Of a DNA stretch of 64,000 nt, positions 42,475 to 50,362 are shown in pieces (the first letter of the stretch is position 1; each line of letters starts with the position of its first letter). Under the pieces are notes generated by a model that saw nothing but the letters and a program-made list of their open reading frames with translations, searched no databases and was not told where the DNA came from. Source of the stretch: Halobacillus fulvus (GTDB taxonomy: Bacteria > Bacillota > Bacilli > Bacillales > Halobacillaceae); the NCBI GenBank assembly GCA_004078665.1, contig SCFO01000004.1:172959-236958 (forward strand), written 5' to 3'. Made by a program: the position numbers and the translations under genes.

Positions 42475-42974
42475 TTTACAACACCCTTTACGAATAGTTT
42501 CATCCTCACCTTAGTACCCCAATATTAAGGGGAATATGAACGAACAGTTAAAGTTTTGTAAAAGTTCCATGAATCTAAATTTTTATACGTTTGTTGCTCA
42601 AGCAATCTTCATTCAAGTCTAGATCGTTTCCTCAACCACATGTTGGTTTATGAAGAGACGGGAAATAACTCGCTTTCCATGGGCGGGCGCTGAGCTTCCT
42701 CGTCGTTTTACTCCTGCGGGATCTCAGCCTGCCCTTTCCTCCCCATAGGAGTCTCGCCATTTCCCGTTTCTTCATGCTTAAATGCGTAGAACGGAAACAC
42801 CAGATGAGAAAAATATAAAAAGCCTTTGAGTTAAACGTTACGCTAGTACTTACTCATGGATCTTCAACACCCCTGCTTATATGAATAGATAAAGGTATTT
42901 CTATTTTCAATGGTGTGGTGTGTGAACGAGGAGATTTCCGCACTTTTTGAAAAAGAAAGAAGCAGCCCGGGGGA
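42475..42974. other. ppk-ppx intergenic region
   Basis: No gene. It holds the structured repeat at 42650-42775, the ppx terminator at the right end, and AT-rich DNA. I could not place a convincing ppk promoter. Confidence 0.6.
42650..42775. repeat. structured dispersed repeat, copy 1
   Basis: About 126 bp. The outer arms ATGAAGAGACGGGAAAT (42650-42666) and ATTTCCCGTTTCTTCAT (42759-42775) pair over 17 positions with one G-U. The core is shared with copy 2 at 55283-55404: CTCGCTTTCCATG, GCGGGCGCTGAGCTTCCTCG, CTCCTGCGGGATCTCAGCCT and CCCATAGGAGTCTCGC. GCTGAG/CTCAGC form an inner stem. Outer arms differ wholly between copies yet stay complementary. Confidence 0.85.
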
Positions 42975-42984
42975 CTACTTCTTC
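42948..42984 (-). terminator. terminator of ppx
   Basis: AAGAAGTAG pairs with CTGCTTCTT (one mismatch) around a C/G-rich loop, with TTCTTTTTC following; it includes the ppx stop codon. Confidence 0.65.
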
Positions 42985-44510
42985 GATTCCACAAAGGAAA
43001 GCTCGATAGTCCTTTTCAAAGACTTTTCCAAATGTTTTTTTTGCTTTTCAGTCTGATATTCTTCCGGCATCCATTCCCCTTTACAATAAAGAGTCATATA
43101 AAGATCGCCGCCACGAGTGGTCAGCTGCAGATCTTCCACAGTATGCCTTCTTGTGCTATCCAGGCTGTAACAAAATTTCAACAGAGCTCCGAGTAAGCGG
43201 ATTTTCTTTCGTTCTTCTTTCAAGAACCATTTCTTATAAGGTTGTAAAAATTGTTTGAACACGGTTTTATTTTTAAAGGATGCCATCAATGCAAGACGAA
43301 GACGCTCCATGTGCATCAGACCGTCAATCGTACGGTTGGCGAGAAGATAAAACGTATGCTGCGAGCTTGACTCACTATCAATGTAATCCCCGAGGTTGAA
43401 CACATAGCTTGCCCGCTTCACTTCTTTCCAATCGCTTTTTCTTAGAGAACCCAGCCCTTTTTCATGAAGCTGATGGAAAAGCTGATAGGTCAGGTGTTGG
43501 ACATGGTGGATGTGTTTAATGTTCAAGTCATAATCATTGACGAGCTCCTGGATGCTTTCCTCGAGTACGTCCGGAAATACAGAGGTGCCCATATCTTTCG
43601 TTAACTGCTCATAAAATACACCGTCACGCAACCCTTTTCGGCTCAAGATGAATCCATTGGCACGGACCGTATCATATAAAGAATGGAACACTTCCGTCGC
43701 AGGCAAAATGATATCGGCACGGTCTTTCGATAACCCTTCTACCTTCTGAATTTTTTTCATAGGAAGCGTGAATAAATAATTTTTAATGAACGAGAGGTCA
43801 CTGTCTTTCATCTTATACTGATGCAGACCGGCTAACGGGTATTCCTTCATGTTCTGGTCGATTTGGACGAGGTTACGGGCGCCACCACCGATTCCAATCA
43901 ACGGTGTCTTTTTCTTCCGGAGCCACGGCAGGGTCTCGAATTGCTCCATCAGGTACTCACGGAGGTTATGGAATTCCTCTTCTGTCGGTAAATCCTTTTT
44001 GAAGAAATCTTGTCTTAGGGTAAGGGCACCGAAAGGGAAGCTGTGAGAGTGAATCAGCTCGCGATCTTTGAAGTATGTAACCTCTGTACTTCCCCCACCA
44101 ATATCAACGGTAATCCCTTCCCGAACAGACGTGGAGTTTACAACAGCCAAATAACCATAATAAGCTTCTTCATGCTCGGATAAAATCCTCATATCAAAGC
44201 CGGTCTCCTCTGAGACCTGCTTCACGATTTCTTCCTGGTTTATCGCTTGACGGATGGTTGCTGTCGCTACGCAAACCATTTCTTCAAGCTTGTAAGAATC
44301 CGCCACCTCTTTAAAACTGTTCAACGTCGTCAGCAAAACCCCCATCCCTTTCGGGGACAGCGTTCCGTTTTCCGTCAAATGGTTTCTTAACCGGGCGACT
44401 GCCTTCACGTTCTCAATTTCACGCAAGCGACCGCTTTTGTCTTTTAAATAAATCACTAAGCGCATCGTGTTGGAACCGACATCAATAATCGCATAATAAC
44501 TTTTGGACAT
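42975..44510 (-). CDS. ppx: exopolyphosphatase, Ppx/GppA family
   Basis: A 511-aa Ppx/GppA phosphatase that removes terminal phosphates from polyphosphate (and may act on pppGpp). The ASKHA fold is shown by AIIDVGSNTMRLVIY at the N-terminus, VATATIRQA, the EEAYYGYLAV Glu region, and ITVDIGGGSTEVTYF. IGIGGGARNL and LSRKGLRDGVF follow. The C-terminal third is a helical HD-like domain (IKHIHHVQHLTYQLFHQL). It pairs functionally with ppk downstream. Its extended -10 promoter overlaps the prkA terminator hairpin. Confidence 0.93.
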   Translation of the reverse strand: MSKSYYAIIDVGSNTMRLVIYLKDKSGRLREIENVKAVARLRNHLTENGTLSPKGMGVLLTTLNSFKEVADSYKLEEMVCVATATIRQAINQEEIVKQVSEETGFDMRILSEHEEAYYGYLAVVNSTSVREGITVDIGGGSTEVTYFKDRELIHSHSFPFGALTLRQDFFKKDLPTEEEFHNLREYLMEQFETLPWLRKKKTPLIGIGGGARNLVQIDQNMKEYPLAGLHQYKMKDSDLSFIKNYLFTLPMKKIQKVEGLSKDRADIILPATEVFHSLYDTVRANGFILSRKGLRDGVFYEQLTKDMGTSVFPDVLEESIQELVNDYDLNIKHIHHVQHLTYQLFHQLHEKGLGSLRKSDWKEVKRASYVFNLGDYIDSESSSQHTFYLLANRTIDGLMHMERLRLALMASFKNKTVFKQFLQPYKKWFLKEERKKIRLLGALLKFCYSLDSTRRHTVEDLQLTTRGGDLYMTLYCKGEWMPEEYQTEKQKKHLEKSLKRTIELSFVESKK

Positions 44511-44538
44511 CGTCTCACCTGCATTTCATTTTTCTTAC

Positions 44539-44547
44539 ATTATAACA
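44539..44547 (-). promoter_or_regulatory. extended -10 promoter of ppx
   Basis: TGTTATAAT on the minus strand, about 29 nt before the ppx start. No -35 is evident; the upstream DNA is the long inverted repeat. Confidence 0.5.
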
Positions 44548-44589
44548 CAGGAGTCCTGCTCTCTAATTGAGAGAGCAGGACTCCTGTGT
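44545..44589 (-). terminator. 20-bp perfect inverted repeat between prkA and ppx
   Basis: Arms ACACAGGAGTCCTGCTCTCT (44545-44564) and its exact complement (44570-44589) with a 5-nt loop, 10 nt behind the prkA stop. It has no proper T-run, so it may be a stem that protects or stops the prkA transcript. Confidence 0.6.
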
Positions 44590-44598
44590 CATTTTAGT

Positions 44599-46494
44599 TT
44601 AACGGTTCAGCAGGCTTCCGACATATTTAAGCAGTTCATTGGCTGAGCTTGAATTGTAGCCATGTTCATCGACAAGTGTAGCGACCACTTCGTTGATCTT
44701 CTTAAGCTGTTGTTCATCCGGTGTTTTTGTGGAGGTTGTGATTTTCACAACGTCTTTCAAATCGGCAAACAACTTCTTCTGAATTGCTTCCCTCAGACGT
44801 TCATGGGACTGGTAATCAAATTTCTTCCCTTTCCGGGCGTAGGCGGAGATACGGATTAGAATTTCTTCCCGGAATGCTTTTTTAGCATTTTCCGATACAC
44901 CGATCTGTTCTTCAATGGATCTCATCAAACGCTCATCCGGGTTAAGTTCCTCACCAGTAAGAGGATCCCTTAGCTTCGCTTTGTTACAATAAGCTTCGAC
45001 ATTGTCGAGGTAGTTATCCATCAACGTAACGGCGGACTCTTCGTAAGAATAAACGAAAGCTTTCTGTACTTCCTGCTTCGCAATCTCGTCGTATTCTTTA
45101 CGAGCGAGAGAAATGAAGTCGAGATAACGTTCCTGGTCCTCTTTGGAGATCGAAGCGTGACTGCTCAATCCTTCCTTCAAGGAACGGAGAACGTCCAGCG
45201 CATTGATCGACGTCAACTCTTTCTTAATGATTGTCGAGGAAATCCGGTTGATGACATACCTCGGATCAATTCCGCTCATTCCTTCATCAGAATGCTCTTT
45301 TTTCAAATCCTCTACATCGACATCGCTGAACCCTTCTAGAATTTCACCATCGTACAGCTTCATCTTCTTCAACGCATCGACGCTCGTCTTTTTCGATTCT
45401 TTCAGACGGGTCAATATCGTGAACATGGCAGCGACACGTAAAGTATGCGGAGCAATGTGCACATCCCGGATATCACTTTCACGGATCATTTTTTCATAAA
45501 TTTTCTCTTCTTGACTCACTTTCAGGTTATACGGTACCGGCATCACGATCATCCGTGAATGCAAGGCTTCATTCTTTTTGTTGGCAATGAACGAACGGTA
45601 CTCCGCTTCGTTCGTATGAGCAACAATCAGTTCATCAGCAGAAATCAGTGCAAAACGACCAGCCTTGAAGTTACCTTCCTGCGTGAGACTGAGCAAGTGC
45701 CATAGGAACTTCTCATCACACTTCAGCATCTCCTGGAACTCCATCATCCCACGGTTGGCTTTGTTCAATTCCCCATCAAAACGATAGGCCCTTGGATCTG
45801 ATTCCGATCCGTACTGGGCAATTGTCGAGAAGTCGATCGAACCAGTTAGATCCGCAATATCCTGCGACTTTGGATCAGACGGACTGAAGGTACCAATGCC
45901 TGTACGCTTATCTTCGGAAAAAAAGATCCGTTCGACGAGCACATCCTCAATCCGCCCCTCATACTCCTGCTCCACACGCATCGTATTCAAAGGAGATAAA
46001 CTGCCTTCAACCCTGATACCATAGTGCTCGTGGAACTCTTCCCTCAAATGATGCGGAATGAGATGAAGAGGATCTTCATGCATCGGACAGCCCTTGATTG
46101 CAAAGACGGCTCCTTCATCTGTTAACGAATACTGTTCAAGTCCTCGTTTCAGTAAATTCACAAGCGTCGATTTACCACCACTTACAGGCCCCATCAACAA
46201 CAAAATCCTTTTCCTGACATCGAGTCTTCTCGCAGCAGGGTGAAAGTACTCTTCTACTAATTTTTCCATCGCTTCATCCAGGCCATAAATATCTTCATCG
46301 AAGAATTTGTAGCGTTTATGGTCGTGGTCTTCCTCAACCCCCGCTGACTTGATCATATGGTAAACACGGGAGTGTGCCGATTGTGCTAAATAAGGACGTT
46401 CTTTCAAAAGCTCCAAATATTCTGCGAATGTACCTTCCCATTTGAGTTCTTCTTCTTTTTCACGGTGGTCTTGTATTTTTCTTAAAATGTCCAC
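44599..46494 (-). CDS. prkA: PrkA AAA+ serine protein kinase/protease family protein
   Basis: A 631-aa PrkA, the same length as I recall for B. subtilis. It begins MDILRKIQDHREKEEELKWEGTF, with AQSAHSRVYHMIKSAG, Walker A GPVSGGKST, and the conserved GCPMHEDPLHLIP. The C-terminal kinase-like domain follows (RDPLTGEELNPDERLMRSIEEQIG). It was described as a Ser kinase and more recently as an ATP-dependent protease active in sporulation. The open frame runs 35 codons upstream, but the GTG at 46492-46494 has GGGGGAGG 9 nt before it and gives the family's standard N-terminus. A CATAGGAT at about 46530 resembles a SigE -10 but is weak. Confidence 0.94.
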   Translation of the reverse strand: MDILRKIQDHREKEEELKWEGTFAEYLELLKERPYLAQSAHSRVYHMIKSAGVEEDHDHKRYKFFDEDIYGLDEAMEKLVEEYFHPAARRLDVRKRILLLMGPVSGGKSTLVNLLKRGLEQYSLTDEGAVFAIKGCPMHEDPLHLIPHHLREEFHEHYGIRVEGSLSPLNTMRVEQEYEGRIEDVLVERIFFSEDKRTGIGTFSPSDPKSQDIADLTGSIDFSTIAQYGSESDPRAYRFDGELNKANRGMMEFQEMLKCDEKFLWHLLSLTQEGNFKAGRFALISADELIVAHTNEAEYRSFIANKKNEALHSRMIVMPVPYNLKVSQEEKIYEKMIRESDIRDVHIAPHTLRVAAMFTILTRLKESKKTSVDALKKMKLYDGEILEGFSDVDVEDLKKEHSDEGMSGIDPRYVINRISSTIIKKELTSINALDVLRSLKEGLSSHASISKEDQERYLDFISLARKEYDEIAKQEVQKAFVYSYEESAVTLMDNYLDNVEAYCNKAKLRDPLTGEELNPDERLMRSIEEQIGVSENAKKAFREEILIRISAYARKGKKFDYQSHERLREAIQKKLFADLKDVVKITTSTKTPDEQQLKKINEVVATLVDEHGYNSSSANELLKYVGSLLNR

Positions 46495-46717
46495 TTCGCG
46501 AGACCTCCCCCGTCCTAATAGACGAAATTTAATATATCCTATGCCCCGCTGAAGCAAAACATGTGTAAAAGAAGGTGGGCAATGTGGAAGGAAGGACATG
46601 CTCTCTATACATTCTCTCTTACATCATCCGTTTTTACTGCTTCCTTTTTTGCACCAAATTAAAAATGTTCGATCCATACTTTGATGCAAAATTGCTTCTC
46701 GATCATTTATTGGAAAC

Positions 46718-46812
46718 AAAAAAAGAAACTAGCCCGCTTTTGTTCCTCCGCAGGTTAATGAACTGGTAAAACCAGAAGCATCAGAGCTGCATACAAAAGA
46801 AGCTAGTTTCAT
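46718..46812 (-). ncRNA. candidate structured small RNA ending in a terminator
   Basis: On the minus strand GAAACTAGC (46802-46810) pairs with GCTAGTTTC (46725-46733), and CTTTTGT (46793-46799) with ACAAAAG (46737-46743): 16 bp closing a domain of about 86 nt, followed by seven T. Inside, GCAG/CTGC and CTGG-TTTTA-CCAG form further stems, and a free GCGGAGGA lies near the 3' side. Upstream, GATTA-15-GGGAATATTA fits a SigF promoter at 4 of 5 and all consensus positions. No ORF is present. No known family recognised. Confidence 0.5.
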
Positions 46813-46863
46813 ATAATATTCCCTATTGTGCATACAATTAATCCACCATTTTGTATCATCAAC

Positions 46864-46895
46864 AAAAAAAGACTGACCTTCTCGATCAGTCTTCC
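46864..46895 (-). terminator. terminator of the small membrane protein gene
   Basis: AAGACTGA/TCAGTCTT hairpin with seven T on the minus strand; it includes the stop codon at 46886-46888. Confidence 0.85.
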
Positions 46896-47059
46896 TCACG
46901 TCCTTGCTGGTACCTTCTCCGCTGAGCCAGTCCCATCACTAAAAATACGATGAACAAAATAAAATTCAAGATTCTGAAATCCTCATAAAAAATGGCAAGG
47001 ATGGCCCAGATGCCTGCACTGACTAAAAAGAGAATGCTTGATAAAAGTGACTGATTCAT
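46886..47059 (-). CDS. small two-helix membrane protein (57 aa)
   Basis: A 57-residue protein, MNQSLLSSILFLVSAGIWA onward. Two hydrophobic segments (about 5-24 and 29-44) flank YEDFR, and the tail is basic then acidic (RRRYQQGREED). The ATG at 47057-47059 has GAGAGGTGAG upstream, and a good terminator overlaps its end, so it looks like a real monocistronic gene. I do not recognise the family. It lies between a candidate structured RNA and the lipM promoter region. Confidence 0.7.
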   Translation of the reverse strand: MNQSLLSSILFLVSAGIWAILAIFYEDFRILNFILFIVFLVMGLAQRRRYQQGREED

Positions 47060-47387
47060 GGTCACTCACCTCTCTTTCTTGTTCCTTCTATTATAATGGT
47101 TATAAGGAATACTGAACACCCGATTTCGAGCTCCTCTTTTCACTTTGTTACTTTCATCGTCGGTTTACCTTGGCTTTATAATATGAATTAGAAGTACCAC
47201 AAGAAAATGGCCTCCTAATTCTCAAAGCTATGCTTGCCTTTACTCAAATGAGTCAGCTGTGCAACTTTTTATTTCAAAAAACCTTCTTTAGACCTATTAG
47301 CATTTTTTGACACATATAAAACACCTTGTTAGAATGTCTATGAACATTTTACTCTAGTAAAGCACAACATAGAAAGAAGGACTGTTC
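47060..47387. other. intergenic region between divergent genes
   Basis: 328 nt between the small membrane protein gene and lipM. It holds the lipM promoter; the rest is AT-rich and I see nothing else. Confidence 0.6.
47307..47335 (+). promoter_or_regulatory. SigA promoter of lipM-lipA
   Basis: Perfect TTGACA (47307-47312) and TAGAAT (47330-47335), 17-nt spacer, about 50 nt before the lipM start. Confidence 0.85.
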
Positions 47388-48203
47388 ATGGAAACTTGGT
47401 ACTATGTCGATTCAGGGCATTTAAAGCCAGCGATCAACATGGCTCTTGATGAAGCCTTGATGAATTGGCATCGTGAAGGTAAGATCCCTCCTGTTTTGCG
47501 GTTTTACGGATGGGAGCCCGCCGGATTATCTGTCGGCTACTTCCAACGCGTCAAAGGAAAAATCGACCTTGAAGGGGTTAAACGCCACGGGTTTGAATTA
47601 GTACGACGCCAGACTGGCGGAAGAGCCGTACTGCATGACAAAGAGTTAACCTATAGCGTGATCGTCTCGGAGGATCATGAAGCCATGCCAGCCTCCGTCA
47701 AAGAAGCTTACCTCGTCATTTCAAAGGGTCTGCTTGAAGGGTTCCGAAATCTCGGACTTCCCGCTGAGTTCGCGATTCCAGAAGGAAAGCTTGAAACGAA
47801 TGACTCGGCCGTCTGCTTCGAAGAGCCGTCGTGGTACGAACTGATTGTGGACGGAAAAAAAGCGGCCGGAAGTGCCCAGACAAGGAAAAAAGGAATCATT
47901 CTTCAACACGGATCCATCCCAATTGATGTGGACGATGTGAAACTTTTCGATATGTTCATCTATAAAAATGAACGAATAAAAGAACGTGCACGCCGTGCAT
48001 TCGGCGATAAAGCCATTGCCATCAACCAACTATTAGACAATCCAGTCGATTACAACGTAACAAAAGAAGCGTTTAAAGAAGGATTTGAAAAAGGATTGAA
48101 CATCCATCTCGAACCATTTGAACTTTCAGAGGAACAATGGGAAGAAGTGAACCAAATCGCGGAACAACGCTACAAGACAGAAGAATGGAATTTTTCTAGA
48201 TAA
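47388..48203 (+). CDS. lipM: octanoyl-[GcvH]:protein octanoyltransferase LipM
   Basis: A 271-aa member of the BPL/LplA superfamily, closely matching my memory of B. subtilis LipM (YqhM). LipM moves octanoate from acyl carrier protein to GcvH, the first step of lipoate assembly. The N-terminus reads [55 protein letters not shown] follows, then the catalytic Cys143 in [12 protein letters not shown], and [22 protein letters not shown]. lipA begins 19 nt downstream, so the two make one operon. Confidence 0.93.
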   Translation: METWYYVDSGHLKPAINMALDEALMNWHREGKIPPVLRFYGWEPAGLSVGYFQRVKGKIDLEGVKRHGFELVRRQTGGRAVLHDKELTYSVIVSEDHEAMPASVKEAYLVISKGLLEGFRNLGLPAEFAIPEGKLETNDSAVCFEEPSWYELIVDGKKAAGSAQTRKKGIILQHGSIPIDVDDVKLFDMFIYKNERIKERARRAFGDKAIAINQLLDNPVDYNVTKEAFKEGFEKGLNIHLEPFELSEEQWEEVNQIAEQRYKTEEWNFSR

Positions 48204-48222
48204 CTAAAGGAGTGGAATCAGA

Positions 48223-49167
48223 ATGGCTAAAGAACAAGACTACATAAGAAAGCCTGATTGGCTGAAAATCAAAATCAACACCAACAAATCCTACACCGGC
48301 CTGAAAAAGCTGATGCGTGACAAAAAGCTCAACACAGTCTGTGAAGAGGCGCGCTGTCCGAACATTCACGAATGCTGGAGCGAACGCAAAACCGCTACCT
48401 TCATGATTCTTGGTGATACATGTACGCGTGGCTGCCGCTTCTGTGCCGTTAAGACAGGCTTACCAAACGAACTGGATTGGGGCGAGCCGGAGCGCGTTGC
48501 CGATTCTGTTGAAATCATGGGCTTAAAGCACGTCGTCGTAACCGCGGTTGCCCGTGATGACTTGAAAGATGGAGGAGCTGCCGTCTTCGCCGAGACCGTA
48601 AAAGCGATTCGCCGCCGTGTACCCGGCTGTACTGTCGAAATCCTTCCTTCTGATATGAAAGGGGATTACGAGAGCCTTCATACATTAATGAGCGGTGAGC
48701 CGGACATCTTCAACCACAACATCGAAACCGTAAGACGTCTTACGAAAAAAGTTCGTGCCCGTGCGATGTACGACCGTTCTCTTGAATTGTTGAAACGAGT
48801 CAAGGAAATCCGTCCGAACACACCAACGAAATCCAGCATCATGGTTGGCCTTGGAGAAACGAAAGAAGAGATCATCCAGGCGATGGACGACCTTCTAGCT
48901 CATAATGTAGACATCATGACCATTGGCCAGTACCTTCAACCGACGAAAAAGCATTTGAACGTTGAACGTTACTACCACCCGGATGAGTTTGAAGAACTGA
49001 AGCAAATTGCTCTAGAAAAAGGCTTCAGACACTGCGAGGCAGGTCCTATGGTCCGCTCGTCTTACCACGCAGATGAGCAGGTCAACAGTACATCTGCCCA
49101 GCGCAGAATCAAGTATATGCAAGGATATGAGTCTCAAGGAAAAGAATTGGATACCACGAACTTCTAA
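48223..49167 (+). CDS. lipA: lipoyl synthase
   Basis: A 314-aa radical SAM enzyme that inserts two sulfurs into octanoyl chains. Both iron-sulfur sites are intact: the auxiliary cluster Cys40, Cys45 and Cys51 ([12 protein letters not shown]), and the radical SAM cluster Cys67, Cys71 and Cys74 (CTRGCRFC). A conserved SSYHADEQ near the C-terminus supplies the auxiliary-cluster serine. The ATG at 48223 has AAAGGAG upstream. It is cotranscribed with lipM and ends at a strong terminator. Confidence 0.97.
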   Translation: MAKEQDYIRKPDWLKIKINTNKSYTGLKKLMRDKKLNTVCEEARCPNIHECWSERKTATFMILGDTCTRGCRFCAVKTGLPNELDWGEPERVADSVEIMGLKHVVVTAVARDDLKDGGAAVFAETVKAIRRRVPGCTVEILPSDMKGDYESLHTLMSGEPDIFNHNIETVRRLTKKVRARAMYDRSLELLKRVKEIRPNTPTKSSIMVGLGETKEEIIQAMDDLLAHNVDIMTIGQYLQPTKKHLNVERYYHPDEFEELKQIALEKGFRHCEAGPMVRSSYHADEQVNSTSAQRRIKYMQGYESQGKELDTTNF

Positions 49168-49173
49168 TCTAGC

Positions 49174-49213
49174 CGGCAAGGAAAACAGATTGTTTTCCTT
49201 GCCGCTTTTTTTA
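49174..49213 (+). terminator. terminator of lipM-lipA
   Basis: GGCAAGGAAAAC/GTTTTCCTTGCC perfect 12-bp stem followed by a T-run. Confidence 0.95.
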
Positions 49214-49230
49214 AAAATAAAGACCGGACT

Positions 49231-49266
49231 AAAAAAAGCTTCCCCGCAATGATCGGGAAAGCTTTT
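49231..49266 (-). terminator. terminator of the Gly/Tyr-rich protein gene
   Basis: AAAGCTTTCCCG pairs with CGGGGAAGCTT on the minus strand, followed by TTTTTTT. Confidence 0.85.
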
Positions 49267-49274
49267 CAATCGAT

Positions 49275-49508
49275 TTACCAGAAACCATAAGGCGGACGGC
49301 CGTAGAAGCCAGGGCCATAAAATGGTGGTCTATAAAAAGGAGGCCTCGGTCCGTAAAAGCCTCCCCCATAAAATCCAGGTGCAATTGCCCCGCCAAGGAA
49401 CCCCCCGAGAAGCCCCCCAGCAAAAGGTCCAAAAAAGAACCGTTCGTCTTCATTCCTGAAATCCTCTTGAACCTGATGATAAGGCTGGTGATAAGGATAA
49501 TGATTCAT
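49275..49508 (-). CDS. Gly/Tyr/Pro-rich small protein, possible spore or surface protein
   Basis: A 77-aa protein of low complexity. A His/Tyr-rich start (HYPYHQPYHQ) and an acidic stretch lead to a Gly-zipper-like hydrophobic segment (GPFAGGLLGGFLGGAIAPG) and a tail of GFYGxRPPFYRPPFYGP repeats. Such Gly/Tyr-rich proteins are often spore coat or cell surface components in bacilli, but I cannot name a family. The perfect AGGAGG upstream and terminator downstream support a real gene. Confidence 0.75.
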   Translation of the reverse strand: MNHYPYHQPYHQVQEDFRNEDERFFFGPFAGGLLGGFLGGAIAPGFYGGGFYGPRPPFYRPPFYGPGFYGRPPYGFW

Positions 49509-49620
49509 TCTGCTTCCTCCTGTTCAAACTTGGATATTCACCTACCCTTCACTCTATGCCTTTTTTTGAAAACGTGTATGGGCGAATGCCATTTCAAGGA
49601 AGATAAAATTGGTGGCAGCG

Positions 49621-49649
49621 TTCACATCCCTTTCCAAATGAGGTATAAT
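49621..49649 (+). promoter_or_regulatory. SigA promoter of the 35-aa protein gene
   Basis: TTCACA (49621-49626) and a perfect TATAAT (49644-49649) with a 17-nt spacer. Confidence 0.8.
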
Positions 49650-49694
49650 GAATCTAGTTATGCTTGTCTGTTCATATATAAAGGAGGAGCTTTC

Positions 49695-49802
49695 ATGAAA
49701 CTTACATTGATTATTCTGGTTTGTGTGGCCTACTTAACCGCGATTTTCAGCGCAGGATACGACGAAAAAGCTGGAAAACCGAGAAAACATACACAAATCT
49801 AA
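49695..49802 (+). CDS. small single-helix membrane protein (35 aa)
   Basis: A 35-residue protein. One N-terminal membrane helix or uncleaved signal (MKLTLIILVCVAYLTAIFSAG) is followed by a short basic tail (YDEKAGKPRKHTQI). It has AAGGAGGAG 5 nt before the ATG, a near-consensus promoter about 45 nt upstream and a terminator right behind the stop, so it is a complete small transcription unit. The longer frame starting at 49467 is not supported by an RBS. Family unknown. Confidence 0.75.
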   Translation: MKLTLIILVCVAYLTAIFSAGYDEKAGKPRKHTQI

Positions 49803-49807
49803 AACAA

Positions 49808-49836
49808 AATCGCATCCCGGCGGATGCGATTTTTTA
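49808..49836. terminator. shared terminator of the 35-aa gene and trmL
   Basis: AATCGCATCC/GGATGCGATT with T-run on the plus strand; it overlaps the trmL stop codon on the minus strand. Confidence 0.85.
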
Positions 49837-50310
49837 TTTGATCAAATTAGGATAACCTTGCTGTTTCAAGGCATCGAACAAAATGATCGAAACGGTATTA
49901 GATAAGTTGAGTGAGCGGACATGGTCGGTCATGGGAATCCGTAAACAGCGATCCTCAAGCCCTTCAAGCAAATCTTTCGGAATCCCGTCACTTTCACGGC
50001 CGAAAACAAACAAAATATCCTTTTCTGTTGTACTGAAGTCAAAATCCGCATAAGATTTTGTTCCGAAGTTTTCTATATAATAAAACTCACCCTGAGGAAA
50101 AGCCTCGTACAGCTCTTGGATCGAATCATAATAATGAATCGTCACATCATGCCAATAATCAAGGCCTGCGCGCCTCAGCATCTTGTCGTCGGTTGAGAAA
50201 CCGAGCGGACGAATCAAATGAAGCTCAGCGTTTGTCGCGAGACACGTGCGGGCAATGTTTCCTGTATTTGCAGGAATCTCGGGCTGGAATAATACGATAT
50301 GGTTCGGCAT
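49834..50310 (-). CDS. trmL: tRNA (cytidine/uridine-2'-O-)-methyltransferase TrmL
   Basis: A 158-aa SPOUT methyltransferase that methylates the wobble ribose of tRNA-Leu. It opens HIVLFQPEIPANTGNIARTC (motif 1), with LFVFGRESDGIPKDLL (motif 2) and RIPMTDHVRSLNLSNTVSIILFDALKQ (motif 3, the SAM-binding knot). It is single-domain and of typical length. A tRNA-Leu(CAA), a likely substrate, lies at 62116-62197. Monocistronic. Confidence 0.96.
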   Translation of the reverse strand: MPNHIVLFQPEIPANTGNIARTCLATNAELHLIRPLGFSTDDKMLRRAGLDYWHDVTIHYYDSIQELYEAFPQGEFYYIENFGTKSYADFDFSTTEKDILFVFGRESDGIPKDLLEGLEDRCLRIPMTDHVRSLNLSNTVSIILFDALKQQGYPNLIK

Positions 50311-50362
50311 TTCTGTTCACCTCAATCTAGTCTTAATCAACTAGATTATTATATCACATCGT

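Noticed and set aside
42475-42974. ppx-ppk as a simple operon
   Set aside because: A terminator-like hairpin overlaps the ppx stop and 500 nt with a repeat separates the genes, so cotranscription is doubtful.
46495-46599. N-terminal extension of PrkA
   Set aside because: The extension contains the RBS of the GTG at 46494, which gives exactly the standard family length and N-terminus.
46575-46769. Plus-strand 64-aa open frame
   Set aside because: No RBS, and it crosses the stem of the candidate structured RNA.
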